From Desulfobacteraceae bacterium (lineage in GTDB: Bacteria > Desulfobacterota > Desulfobacteria > Desulfobacterales > SURF-7), in contig JAUXCK010000082.1 in assembly GCA_030618925.1 (NCBI GenBank), positions 1 through 9,045 on the forward strand: a stretch of 9,045 nt of DNA, given 5' to 3'. Made by a program: the position numbers and the translations under genes. The notes under the pieces were generated by a model. It was not told where the DNA came from, made no database searches, and worked only from the letters and a program-made list of their open reading frames with translations. This document shows, in pieces, positions 1 through 7,774 of the stretch. Within the stretch, counting starts at the first letter, position 1. The number at the start of each line of letters is the position of its first letter.

Positions 1-17
1 ATTATTGTTAGATTCAT
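1..17 (-). CDS. Possible start of the next gene, overlapping the vgrG stop
   Basis: The vgrG stop TGA (16-14) overlaps an ATG (17-15) as ATGA, the usual form of translational coupling. The ATG opens a frame reading MNLTI before the window ends. T6SS vgrG genes are often followed by an adaptor, PAAR or effector gene, so a coupled gene here is plausible. Only five codons are visible and no clear Shine-Dalgarno precedes it, so neither the identity nor the reality of the gene can be established. Confidence 0.3.
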
Positions 18-1087
18 GGTGTTTTACCGTCCGGCAGCGTAATAATATACTTTTCACCCGTCACCGGCTTATCATCTTCATCCACCAGTTCAATCTCTAT
101 CCACGCTTTTTCTTGAGCATCTTCCTCAGCAGACGCCTTGTGTGTGGGAGCATTATGAGCGACAGCCGCCACAGGACTCATCTTGGCCGGCGCTTTTGAT
201 GATGCAGCAACTGCAACCGGGATCTTGCCGGCGGCTGACTCGCCTGAAACGATTGCCTCAAGCGGAGCGGCCGGTGCAACCAGGCCTCCGGGTGCGCCTG
301 AAAGTGCAGACCCACCGCTGTTAATATTCACAATAGAGCCCTTGATGCTGATGCCGGAAGAATCAATGGTAATAAAGTTGCCGCCGGCATTGATTGTGAG
401 CCCGGTCATGGCCTCAATCACCACATTCTTTGCCTTTACATAATAGTCGCTTGTGACCTCCTGGCTGTGATTTTTCTTAAATACTTCAATCACATCCCCG
501 CTAACAGAAAGAGAGCGGGACCCGGCAACCTCAATGGCCTCTTTTCCTGCAATTTTCAGGTTATGATCCCGGCCGATTTCACATATTTCATCTCGTGCTG
601 TTTTTACGTGGGTATCCCGGTCAACCCTTTCAAGGTTATCCCGCCCGGTGGTCAAATGTCTGTCATTCCCAATTGTCTCACTTCTGTCATTTTCCACACC
701 AAGATTCATATCCTTTTGCGCATGGATATACACCTCCTCCTGACCCTTGGCATCCTCGAACCTGATTTCGTTAAATCCGCCGCCATCCGGGGAGGACAGG
801 CTCATCAGGGTTGATTTGGTTTTTTCATCCGGCAATTTATAGGGCGGGACATTGGTTCCATGGTAAACGCATCCGGTCACAATGGGCTTGTCCGGATCGC
901 CCTGTCCGAAGCCAACGATAACTTCCTGCCCGATGCGGGGAATATACATACCTCCCCATCCCGTTCCGGCCCATGTCTGGCTGACGCGAATCCAGCAAGA
1001 GCTTTTCTCGTCCTTCTCCCCTTCCCTGTCCCAATGAAACTGCACTTTAATACGCCCATGTTCGTCTGTATAGATCTCCTCCAGGAT
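14..1087 (-). CDS. vgrG: VgrG/TssI spike protein, C-terminal part (reading frame 2, after frameshift)
   Basis: Continues VgrG from the frameshift point for 357 residues, giving a joined protein of 741. It starts ILEEIYTDEHGRIKV, then has QFHWDREGEK and the gp5 OB-fold motif WAGTGWGGMYIPRIGQEVIV (about 423-442 of the joined protein). Next come SLSSPDGGGFNEIRFEDAKG and a repetitive beta-helix spike ending near GLTINAGGNFITIDSSGISI. After about residue 645 there is an Ala/Pro-rich linker of roughly 67 residues, then AWIEIELVDEDDKPV, which opens a transthyretin-like accessory domain known in some VgrGs to bind effectors or adaptors. That domain stops abruptly after ITLPDGKTP. The piece has no good independent start (a GTG at 1045 is internal to the motif) and is best read as the second half of one gene. 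Confidence 0.9.
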   Translation of the reverse strand: MLEEIYTDEHGRIKVQFHWDREGEKDEKSSCWIRVSQTWAGTGWGGMYIPRIGQEVIVGFGQGDPDKPIVTGCVYHGTNVPPYKLPDEKTKSTLMSLSSPDGGGFNEIRFEDAKGQEEVYIHAQKDMNLGVENDRSETIGNDRHLTTGRDNLERVDRDTHVKTARDEICEIGRDHNLKIAGKEAIEVAGSRSLSVSGDVIEVFKKNHSQEVTSDYYVKAKNVVIEAMTGLTINAGGNFITIDSSGISIKGSIVNINSGGSALSGAPGGLVAPAAPLEAIVSGESAAGKIPVAVAASSKAPAKMSPVAAVAHNAPTHKASAEEDAQEKAWIEIELVDEDDKPVTGEKYIITLPDGKTP

Positions 1088-2238
1088 GGGCCCACAACAA
1101 TGGCCGTCTGGACGCCCTCCATGGCGGGTTTAGGGGTATTTCTCTCCGGTCTCATGGTAATTGCAGAAGGAATGCAGACAAACCGGTTGGCGTAACTGAA
1201 ACCACCGGCAGCTTTACCATCCTCAGACGTCTGGGCCTGTATACCTGTATGGACGGTTTCTACAAGCAGGTATTCCTGGTTATGGCTGTCCAGTTCATGC
1301 TCAATTAATTTAAAGGTAAAACCAGGGACAAAATGCGGGCAATCGCTTCTGCCTTCTGCCCTGTCCATAAACAGCCTTGCCTCTTCAAGCCGGATTTTGG
1401 CAAGCGCTTTCCCCCTGCCCTCGAGACTGTATTCACCGGGGTAATCATACATTTCAAGTTGATCAAAGGAGTCTGCCGCTTCATCCACCATTAACTGCAC
1501 TGACGGTTTCTGGAAATTGAAATCATTCAGGGTAATTTTTCCGGGTCGGATTTTCCGGCACAAAGAAATCTCCTGAACCGTGTCCTCGTTGTGCCCCCTT
1601 GTATCCGGCGCGTGAAACTTCACTTCGGTTTCAGTGGCATCCTTCTCTCCACCGGAAATAGGCTGGTAGTTGACCTTTCCGTCTCCAAAGACCAGATAGT
1701 GCTGGACCTTTTGTTGATCATTCTCTTTGTGTTCAAAAAAATAAAATATGCCTTCTTCCTCAAGAAGACGCGATATAAAATTCAGATCGGTCTCACGATA
1801 TTGTACACAATACTCCTTTTTGTCATAGGCATCCTTGAGCCGGAACTCAAAGTTGTCCGAGGTCATCCCCCCCTCTTCAAGGACCCTGGTAACAATTTCC
1901 TTAACATCCATATCCTGAAAAATCCGGCAGTCCTGCTTCAGGGAAAGCAGCCAGAGCATCGGCACCACGGTTGCCCGATAATGATATACATTTTCTGAAC
2001 TGCCGATCTGGATGAATTGATTTATTATTCCATGCAGATAACGCTCCGACTCAATCCCGGGAATAACCAGCAGGGCTTCCTTGCCGATCACATCATCAAA
2101 CTTGATCTGATCTTTATACGCACATGTAATTTCGGCCTCGAACAGAGTGGATATGGCCTCTCTGGCTGTAAACTCAATGACATGGGGACTTATTTCCGGG
2201 ATTTTAAATTCAAAATGTCTTTCGATTACATCCTGCAT
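877..2238 (-). CDS. vgrG: VgrG/TssI spike protein, N-terminal part (reading frame 1, ended by frameshift)
   Basis: This frame encodes 453 residues, of which the first 384 (to about position 1087) are VgrG; the last 69 are an out-of-frame tail. Family features are RHFEFKIPEISPHVIEF (residues 7-23), the gp27-like hub domain with YCVQYRETDLNFISRLLEEE followed by GIFYFFEH, and SYANRFVCIPSAITMRPER leading into GVQTAIVVGP. At that point VgrG proteins normally continue with an EEIYTDEHGRIKVQFHW-like motif, which is present but in another frame (see 14-1087). VgrG trimers cap the Hcp tube and carry effectors. The ATG at 2238 follows an AGGGAG at good spacing, 21 bases after clpV. If the frameshift is real, this product lacks the spike and would be non-functional; if it is a sequencing error, the gene is intact to 14. 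Confidence 0.9.
   Translation of the reverse strand: MQDVIERHFEFKIPEISPHVIEFTAREAISTLFEAEITCAYKDQIKFDDVIGKEALLVIPGIESERYLHGIINQFIQIGSSENVYHYRATVVPMLWLLSLKQDCRIFQDMDVKEIVTRVLEEGGMTSDNFEFRLKDAYDKKEYCVQYRETDLNFISRLLEEEGIFYFFEHKENDQQKVQHYLVFGDGKVNYQPISGGEKDATETEVKFHAPDTRGHNEDTVQEISLCRKIRPGKITLNDFNFQKPSVQLMVDEAADSFDQLEMYDYPGEYSLEGRGKALAKIRLEEARLFMDRAEGRSDCPHFVPGFTFKLIEHELDSHNQEYLLVETVHTGIQAQTSEDGKAAGGFSYANRFVCIPSAITMRPERNTPKPAMEGVQTAIVVGPSWRRSIQTNMGVLKCSFIGTGKGRRTRKALAGFASARHGPERDGEVCIFPASGRKLSLASDRAIRTSPL
1087..1093 (-). other. Frameshift point in vgrG (one base apparently missing in GGGCCC)
   Basis: On the coding strand GTGGGCCCATCCTGGAG reads V-G-P-S-W in the first frame. Adding one G or C to the GGGCCC run gives GTG GGG CCC ATC CTG GAG, that is V-G-P-I-L-E and then EIYTDEHGRIKV, exactly the conserved VgrG continuation. 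A single base lost in a G/C run explains the break. It could be an assembly or sequencing error, or a true mutation. Confidence 0.85.
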
Positions 2239-2244
2239 CCTGTT

Positions 2245-2250
2245 CTCCCT
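2245..2250 (-). promoter_or_regulatory. Shine-Dalgarno of vgrG
   Basis: The coding strand reads AGGGAG, 6 bases before the vgrG ATG at 2238. It lies in the 21-base gap after the clpV stop, next to a 10-bp palindrome CTAGTACTAG (2249-2258). Confidence 0.7.
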
Positions 2251-2259
2251 AGTACTAGT

Positions 2260-4893
2260 TTAACCTTTAAACTCAATCTTGAAATCCCCATCCTCACCGA
2301 TTCCCAAATGGACCTCAGGCGGCATCTCACCTTCACTCATCCGGGCAAGAATCTCCTGTGACATCATGGGCAGTATCGTACCATTCATGATGTGATCAAT
2401 GTTTCTGGCACCTGTCTCCACCTCAGTACAGCGCTTTGCAATCTGCTCCACCATTTCAGGTGAATAGAGGAGCTTCATCTTGTGGGTTTCATCCATTCGC
2501 TTCACCAATTTATCGAGCTTGAGAGAAACAATGTCTTTCATGATTTCAGGATTAAGGATCACAAAGGGTGCGATATTCATGCGGGCTAAAAGAGCCGGTT
2601 TAAAGTGGTTGCTCAAAATGGGCCTTATGGCTGAAGCAACGGTGTCGATCGGTATCTCATCTTCGCCTGAACAAAGTTCGGTAATGACATCTGTCGCCAG
2701 ATTACTGGTTAACAGGATCAATGTGTTTTTAAAATCGATCACCCGCCCTTCACCGTCTGAAAGCATGCCTTTGTCAAATACCTGATAAAAAATATTCATC
2801 ACTTCCGGATGACTTTTCTCCACTTCATCGAGAAGCACGACAGAATAGGGTCGCTGACGAACCGCCTCGGTCAGCACGCCGCCTTCACCGTACCCCACAT
2901 ATCCTGGCGGAGATCCGATAAGTCTGCTCACAGTATGTTTTTCCTGGAACTCACTCATATTGATGGTGACCATAAACCGTTCACCACCAAACATCAAATC
3001 CGCCAGTGCAAGCCCTGTTTCGGTTTTCCCCACGCCGCTTGGGCCGACCAGAAGGAACACACCAAGGGGTTGGCTGGGATCCTTAACCCCGGCTTTGGCG
3101 CTCTTGACCACCTGAACAATGCTCTCGATGGCACTGTCCTGCCCCTTGATCCTCTCCTTTAAACTAGTCTCCAGGTTAAGGATATTCTGGGCTTCATCCC
3201 GCATCACATTGCCCAGGGGAATACCGGTCCAGTCCGACACCACCTGTGACACCACATCCGGATCAACTTCTATTTTCACCAGAGGAGAATCCCCCTGCAC
3301 GTCTGCCAGGTCCTTCAGCCCTTTTTCAACCCGTGCTGCCAGTTCCGTCACTTCAGCTTCGTTTCCACCAGCTTCACTGCTTTTCAGCTCAAACAACTCC
3401 TTTCGCGCTTCAATGAGACGGGTTGCGATTTCCTGCTCTTCTTTCCATCTTGCTCTCAGCCCCTCAAGTTCCTGATTCAGCGCTTCGATTTCATCGCTGA
3501 TTTCGCCCAGCCGCGCCTCTTCAACCGCAAGCCCATGAAGTTTATCCCGCCCTATACCCTTTTCCTCCCTTTCAAGCGCCTGTATGCTGCGTTCCCTATC
3601 CTCAACCACAGCAGGTTTCGCCGTTAAAAGAATTTTTACCCTGGCCGAACATGTGTCCAGAAGATCCACCGCTTTATCCGGAAGCTGGCGTCCTGAGATA
3701 TACCGGCTGGACAATTCGGCAGCGGCAACCACTGCATCATCCCGAACCACAACACCATGCGCCTCTTCATATTTCTGTTTTAATCCCCGCAAAATCAGAA
3801 TTGCCATCTTCTCGGAGGGTTCATCCAGCTGTACCAGCTGAAAACGGCGGGCCATGGCCGCATCTTTTTCAAAATACTTTTTGTATTCCACCCATGTGGT
3901 GGCGGCAACCGTCCTCAGCTCACCCCTTGCAAGCGCCGGTTTCAAAAGGTTGGCTGCATCACTTCCACCGGCTGCCCCCCCGGCACCGATAAGGGTATGG
4001 GCCTCATCGATAAAAAGGATAATGGGTTGCACAGAGGACTTGACCTCATTGATGACCGATTTTAAACGATTTTCAAATTCACCCTTCATGCTTGCGCCAG
4101 CCTGCAACAGGCCCATATCCAGGCCCAACAGGGTAACATCCTTTATGATATCAGGCACATCGCCTTCAACAATCCGCAGGGCAAGGCCTTCAACAACAGC
4201 GGTTTTCCCCACGCCGGGTTCACCAACGGCAATGGGATTGTTTTTGCGTCGCCGTGCCAGGATATCGATCATCTGGCGGATTTCCCGATCACGGCCAAAA
4301 ACAGGATCGATCTCCCCGTCCCGTGCCTGCTGTGTAAAATCAACACAAAATCGTCCCAAAGCAGTTGCATCCCTTGGCACGTCTTCGGCTGCCGCGACTT
4401 TTTCTCCTGGCTTCGGCTGCTCAACAGACCCTTTGACAATACTTCCCAGCTCTTTTGAAAGCACATCCTGGCTGATGGGGCTCACCATATCGATGTAACT
4501 CCCGGAAGCAAATCTGCCGGGGTTTTTCAGCAGCGCCAGCAGGAGCGCGCCGGATCTTATACGGTTCTCATCGAGGTCAACCGATCCAATAAGCCACCCC
4601 TCCTGAAACCACTCCATAAGCACCGGTGAAAAAACCGGTTTCCCTGCATTGCCCGCTTTGAGATCCTCAATAGTCTGATCTATGGCCTTGCCAAACCGGC
4701 CCGGGTCAATTTCAAAATGTCGCAGGATAAGGGATAAATCCGCCTGGGGGTCTTCCAACAGCTTTGCCAGAAAATGTTCAACCGTGACTTCGTAATGCGT
4801 GCGGGACACACAATGCCCGGCTGCTGCCTCCATGCTTCTTGTACAAAATGAATTCAGGCGGCTTAAAAGCGATTTGATATCAACTGTAATCAT
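2260..4893 (-). CDS. clpV: ClpV/TssH, T6SS AAA+ sheath-disassembly ATPase
   Basis: An 877-residue Clp/Hsp100-type ATPase, normal for ClpV. In order it has an N-terminal domain (residues 1-160) with the ClpV-like SRTHYEVTVEHFLAKLLEDP (30-49) and a first AAA+ module with Walker A GEPGVGKT (224-231), Walker B ILFIDE (292-297) and an MARRF arginine-finger region (347-351). A charged coiled-coil middle domain follows (about 430-535). The second AAA+ module has Walker A GPSGVGKT (617-624), pore loop GSPPGYVGYGEGG (660-672), Walker B VVLLDE (685-690) and sensor-2 GAR (828-830). All catalytic motifs appear intact. ClpV hexamers pull on TssC to dismantle contracted TssB/TssC sheaths, recycling subunits for new firing. 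The operon position between tssG and vgrG, together with its length, favours ClpV over housekeeping ClpB. The start is fixed by a Shine-Dalgarno. Confidence 0.97.
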   Translation of the reverse strand: MITVDIKSLLSRLNSFCTRSMEAAAGHCVSRTHYEVTVEHFLAKLLEDPQADLSLILRHFEIDPGRFGKAIDQTIEDLKAGNAGKPVFSPVLMEWFQEGWLIGSVDLDENRIRSGALLLALLKNPGRFASGSYIDMVSPISQDVLSKELGSIVKGSVEQPKPGEKVAAAEDVPRDATALGRFCVDFTQQARDGEIDPVFGRDREIRQMIDILARRRKNNPIAVGEPGVGKTAVVEGLALRIVEGDVPDIIKDVTLLGLDMGLLQAGASMKGEFENRLKSVINEVKSSVQPIILFIDEAHTLIGAGGAAGGSDAANLLKPALARGELRTVAATTWVEYKKYFEKDAAMARRFQLVQLDEPSEKMAILILRGLKQKYEEAHGVVVRDDAVVAAAELSSRYISGRQLPDKAVDLLDTCSARVKILLTAKPAVVEDRERSIQALEREEKGIGRDKLHGLAVEEARLGEISDEIEALNQELEGLRARWKEEQEIATRLIEARKELFELKSSEAGGNEAEVTELAARVEKGLKDLADVQGDSPLVKIEVDPDVVSQVVSDWTGIPLGNVMRDEAQNILNLETSLKERIKGQDSAIESIVQVVKSAKAGVKDPSQPLGVFLLVGPSGVGKTETGLALADLMFGGERFMVTINMSEFQEKHTVSRLIGSPPGYVGYGEGGVLTEAVRQRPYSVVLLDEVEKSHPEVMNIFYQVFDKGMLSDGEGRVIDFKNTLILLTSNLATDVITELCSGEDEIPIDTVASAIRPILSNHFKPALLARMNIAPFVILNPEIMKDIVSLKLDKLVKRMDETHKMKLLYSPEMVEQIAKRCTEVETGARNIDHIMNGTILPMMSQEILARMSEGEMPPEVHLGIGEDGDFKIEFKG

Positions 4894-4899
4894 AAGAAA

Positions 4900-4906
4900 C
4901 TCCTTA
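4900..4906 (-). promoter_or_regulatory. Shine-Dalgarno of clpV
   Basis: The coding strand reads TAAGGAG, 6 bases before the clpV ATG at 4893. This is an ideal spacing and fixes the start. Confidence 0.8.
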
Positions 4907-4923
4907 TTTCATTTGTTATGTTG
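4907..4923. repeat. Remnant of the intergenic repeat between tssG and clpV
   Basis: The plus-strand TTTCATTTGTTATGTTG matches 7691-7707 of the tssE-tssF repeat at 16 of 17 bases, the one difference being T for G. It fills half of the 33-base gap between tssG and clpV, just upstream of the clpV Shine-Dalgarno. It looks like a short or decayed copy of the same repeat. Confidence 0.6.
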
Positions 4924-4926
4924 AAT

Positions 4927-5976
4927 TCAACCAGGGCATACAATACTCCTCGACTCCCACTGATCTTTTCCTGAAAATATCCATGTGTTCACCCCCAGGC
5001 CGGCCCATTCAGGATCGCCGAGGCAAACCGTTTCTTTCTGACCCTTTGCCATGATCAGTTCCATATCATATTCAAGGGGCTCGACCATGTATAACTTTGT
5101 CAGCAGTACGATCTTTTTATGTTTATCGCCTTCTGGAGAACAGCTTTTAAAATTTTTCTTGCCCATGGGGCCGATTCTGAGACGAAATTTACCGCTTCTA
5201 TCCTCGATTTCTTCACCCAGGAAATTGTCAATGCCCAGTTTGCCGCCACAGACGCCCAGACAGATTCTCTGGTCTTCAGGAATCTTGACCTTTCTACTGA
5301 TACAGGGAACAAACTCAACGGGAATCTCATTCAGGGTGTCCTGCAGCATGGTTTTGAGCCCCAAAGCAGATCTTGGAAACTGTGTCAAAAGGCCGATATA
5401 CCGAAGCAGGGTCTGCGGTTCAGGGATATCTTCTCTTAAAGATTCTTCTCCCAGCCCCACCAGGCTGAAAAGTCTTTGGATATGATTCGGGTTGCCCTCT
5501 TCAACCACCTGTATGGCCTGACGATATTTTGTCAGGCATCTGAACAAAAGCTCATAAATACGATGATTGATAATATCGATAAATTCTCTGGAAACCGATC
5601 GGTCCTCAGAGGCTTCATCAAGAAGGTCTTCGGTATAAAAAGTCGGCAGAGGGGAAGATGTGCCGTATAAGCCAAGGAAATTGGCCGTTATCTGATAGGA
5701 AGATTCCTTTTCATCTTTCTTTTCTTCTACCCGATCGACATCTGCAGCCGGAAAGCCCAGGGAAAGCTTCGGCCTCACACTGACATTGCCTTTTTGGACA
5801 TATTCTGTCTCAAGGGGTTTGCCGCCGCTTCGCCCGAAAAGACGAAGCAGTCGCATCACCTGAAAAAAAGAAAATGAAGCCCCGTTCTTTAATAGATCTG
5901 ACTTCAAATCTCCTTTTGGATCAGTGCCTGTACTTTCTTTTATAGTAGAGGGTGATCTCCTATTCTTTCCGGCCAT
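4927..5976 (-). CDS. tssG: TssG (VasB/ImpH family), T6SS baseplate protein
   Basis: A 349-residue protein, normal for the TssG/ImpH/VasB family. Visible family features are the helix FSFFQVMRLLRLFG (residues 35-48), VSVRPKLSLGFPAADV (65-80) and the signature ITANFLGLYGTSSPLPTFYT (96-115), followed by a helical part with FIDIINHRIYELLFRCLTKY (132-151). TssG bridges two TssF copies in the baseplate wedge that surrounds the VgrG hub. The first 30 or so residues are polar and charged and poorly conserved in such proteins. The ATG at 5976 is chosen because an AAGGAG lies 10 bases upstream; it creates a 37-base overlap with tssF. The TGA at 4929-4927 falls inside a 12-bp palindrome, GTTGAATTCAAC (4920-4931). 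clpV follows 33 bases later, consistent with one operon. Confidence 0.94.
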   Translation of the reverse strand: MAGKNRRSPSTIKESTGTDPKGDLKSDLLKNGASFSFFQVMRLLRLFGRSGGKPLETEYVQKGNVSVRPKLSLGFPAADVDRVEEKKDEKESSYQITANFLGLYGTSSPLPTFYTEDLLDEASEDRSVSREFIDIINHRIYELLFRCLTKYRQAIQVVEEGNPNHIQRLFSLVGLGEESLREDIPEPQTLLRYIGLLTQFPRSALGLKTMLQDTLNEIPVEFVPCISRKVKIPEDQRICLGVCGGKLGIDNFLGEEIEDRSGKFRLRIGPMGKKNFKSCSPEGDKHKKIVLLTKLYMVEPLEYDMELIMAKGQKETVCLGDPEWAGLGVNTWIFSGKDQWESRSIVCPG

Positions 5977-7670
5977 CGATAAATATCTCCTTTTACCACA
6001 TCTTCAATGACGAGTTTGGTAAAAGTATTGATCGATGCATATGAACCTAAAAAATGATCAAGTATGCATCCAAAAAGGTAAAGGTCGCCAGGGCTGGAAA
6101 AATGATCCTGCCTGGCTTTTATGTTGATCTCCCGTCCACTCCTCATGATCCCTGAAATAAGACGATTTAATGCGTTTGATTCAACTTTTTCAATACCTGC
6201 GATCCTCTTTTTGTTCGCAAGGACAGCCGTCTTATCCCGGGTTTCCTCAAAAACGTAAAGGTCCAATATGGCACGCAGGTTTTCTGCATTTGCCAGAGAT
6301 ACATAGTTCAGGGAAAGATGCGATAAAAGGCGCCAAAGAAGGTTTCCTTCCAGAGGCGGCAGGACATTCACCGTTGGATGGCGAATATTTGAAAACTCTA
6401 CCATTTCCGGAGAACTGCTTGTGGGTACGGAGATGTCGCCCACCTGAAGATTTTCCGGTAAAAAACCGTTCGTACACCGAAGTTTGATAGAGAGCGTTTC
6501 AGAGACCGGCTTCCCGGCACCCTCGGGATGTGTCACAGACAGGAAAACATCAAATCCAGATCTGACAAGAGAATTTCTGCGGGTCACCTGATAGACAGGG
6601 CCGGATTGGGTATCGGCGGCAAAATAATCAAAAGGGACATAGGGTCTCTCTTTGGCAGTCCCTTGAACAAAACCCGCCACATCTTCCAAAGAATACACCT
6701 GATAGAGTGAACTCTTCGCCCCTGAAGGACGTACAAAATATTCGGTTTTACGGTGATCCAAGCGTATGGGATCTGCATCGTGGGTGAAAATATTTATTGC
6801 CGGCGTGGCAGACAAAACAAAATCTTCAGTTCTGACCCTTGGCGGAGGAAACGGAAAATCCTTGAGCTCAAAGCGAATCTCAAACTGACTGCCCTCACCC
6901 CTGTTGCGCCATTTTTCCCATCCAGTCAGGTCTAGAAATAAAAATTTTTCAGGCAAAAGAAAATATTCCTGAATAATCCTGTAACCGGGAAAAGAGTTTG
7001 ACGGATAGGGTATAATATTTTCATCCCCTGAAAACCCTGCGGGTTTTAAATGCCCGGGCGAAAGCGCACAGGTAGCGCCATCAACGGATGTGATAATGAT
7101 CTGCTTTAGATACTGCTGCAGAAGAAGGTAGAGGTCTGTCGCCCGGGAAAAACTGCCTGCAAGATGAAACCGAAGGGTTTCAGGCTGCCATTCGGAAAGA
7201 TTAAACTCATGCAACTCCAGCATGAGCTTAATCGCAGACGGCTTTCCGGCAGTTTCGACAAATGATGCGTTGGAAAGGGTTAACGGATGGACCTCCACAT
7301 CATAACATGTTTGAAAAAGACAGGAGACCCCCTCTATGGGGATGGAGGCAAGCTGTACCCCGGCAGATACGGTCATGGGCTGTTTTAACGCGGGTTTTGG
7401 CTTAAATGCCACAATGGTCGAACAGGGCAACGGCCGCAAATAGTGGGGCCAGATGAGCTGGATCAACTCGTGGACAATCTCGGGGAACTCATCATCAAGT
7501 TTATGACGCAACAAACCGGTCAGGAACGCCACGCCCTCAAGCAGTCGTTCAACATCCGGGTCTGTTGAGGCCCCGCGCAGCATGGGCGCCACGGCCGGAT
7601 GGGCTTTGGAGAACTCCTCTCCCAGCTCTTTTAAATAAGTGAGTTCTTGTTGAAAATAGCGGTTAAACAT
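5940..7670 (-). CDS. tssF: TssF (VasA/ImpG family), T6SS baseplate protein
   Basis: A 576-residue protein of normal length for the TssF/ImpG/VasA family. Diagnostic features are the N-terminal MFNRYFQQELTYLKELGEEF, the segment DPDVERLLEGVAFLTGLLRH (residues 37-56) running into KLDDEFPEIVHELIQL (57-72), and WPHYLRPLPC (74-83). The remainder is long and beta-rich, with no membrane segment or signal peptide. TssF forms a heterotrimeric TssF2-TssG wedge with TssG, analogous to phage T4 gp6/gp7, and holds the VgrG spike in the baseplate. The ATG at 7670 is fixed by the conserved N-terminus. The bases before it (ACCAATTTAGAT) show no Shine-Dalgarno, unlike hcp, tssG, clpV and vgrG here, and a predicted hairpin ends 6 nt upstream. 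Its 3' end overlaps the start of tssG by 37 bases, which suggests coupled translation. Confidence 0.96.
   Translation of the reverse strand: MFNRYFQQELTYLKELGEEFSKAHPAVAPMLRGASTDPDVERLLEGVAFLTGLLRHKLDDEFPEIVHELIQLIWPHYLRPLPCSTIVAFKPKPALKQPMTVSAGVQLASIPIEGVSCLFQTCYDVEVHPLTLSNASFVETAGKPSAIKLMLELHEFNLSEWQPETLRFHLAGSFSRATDLYLLLQQYLKQIIITSVDGATCALSPGHLKPAGFSGDENIIPYPSNSFPGYRIIQEYFLLPEKFLFLDLTGWEKWRNRGEGSQFEIRFELKDFPFPPPRVRTEDFVLSATPAINIFTHDADPIRLDHRKTEYFVRPSGAKSSLYQVYSLEDVAGFVQGTAKERPYVPFDYFAADTQSGPVYQVTRRNSLVRSGFDVFLSVTHPEGAGKPVSETLSIKLRCTNGFLPENLQVGDISVPTSSSPEMVEFSNIRHPTVNVLPPLEGNLLWRLLSHLSLNYVSLANAENLRAILDLYVFEETRDKTAVLANKKRIAGIEKVESNALNRLISGIMRSGREINIKARQDHFSSPGDLYLFGCILDHFLGSYASINTFTKLVIEDVVKGDIYRWPERIGDHPLL
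5987..5992 (-). promoter_or_regulatory. Shine-Dalgarno of tssG inside the tssF coding region
   Basis: The coding strand reads AAGGAG 10 bases before the tssG ATG at 5976. It sits within the last codons of tssF and supports the overlapping start, although the spacing is on the long side. Confidence 0.6.
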
Positions 7671-7676
7671 ATCTAA

Positions 7677-7772
7677 ATTGGTTTTATTGGTTTCATTGGT
7701 TATGTTGGTTTCATTGGTTAACTAATCCAACCAATCTAACCAGTCTAACCAATCCAACCGTTTCTAACCAAT
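7677..7772 (-). repeat. Inverted 9-bp repeat array forming a predicted long hairpin between tssE and tssF
   Basis: On the plus strand, 7677-7721 holds five roughly 9-bp units of ATTGGTTTC type, and 7717-7771 holds about six of TCTAACCAA type, which are partly complementary. Folded by eye as the minus-strand transcript, the arms pair from the outer ATTGGTT (7766-7772 with 7677-7683) to the inner one (7729-7735 with 7713-7719). This gives five short stems of about 7, 4, 7, 4 and 7 bp separated by small internal loops, with a 9-nt apex. The hairpin starts 2 nt after the tssE stop and ends 6 nt before the tssF ATG. Whether it acts on translation or mRNA stability, or is only a repeat, cannot be told from sequence. 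Confidence 0.8.
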
Positions 7773-7774
7773 AA

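Noticed and set aside
1087..1093. Programmed ribosomal frameshift in vgrG
   Set aside because: I see no slippery heptamer or obvious stimulatory structure, and VgrG families are not known for it; a lost base in a G/C run is simpler.
2249..2258. CTAGTACTAG palindrome between clpV and vgrG
   Set aside because: A single 10-bp palindrome is expected by chance at this scale and no second copy was noticed; I do not call an operator.
3854..4498. 214-codon plus-strand open frame opposite clpV
   Set aside because: It lies wholly antisense to the conserved ClpV first ATPase module, has no recognisable domain and a low-complexity Ser/Arg/Pro composition; it is a shadow of a real gene.
7677..7772. Rho-independent terminator after tssE
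   Set aside because: The hairpin is AU-rich, interrupted by internal loops and not followed by a U-run; tssF lies directly downstream in the same operon.
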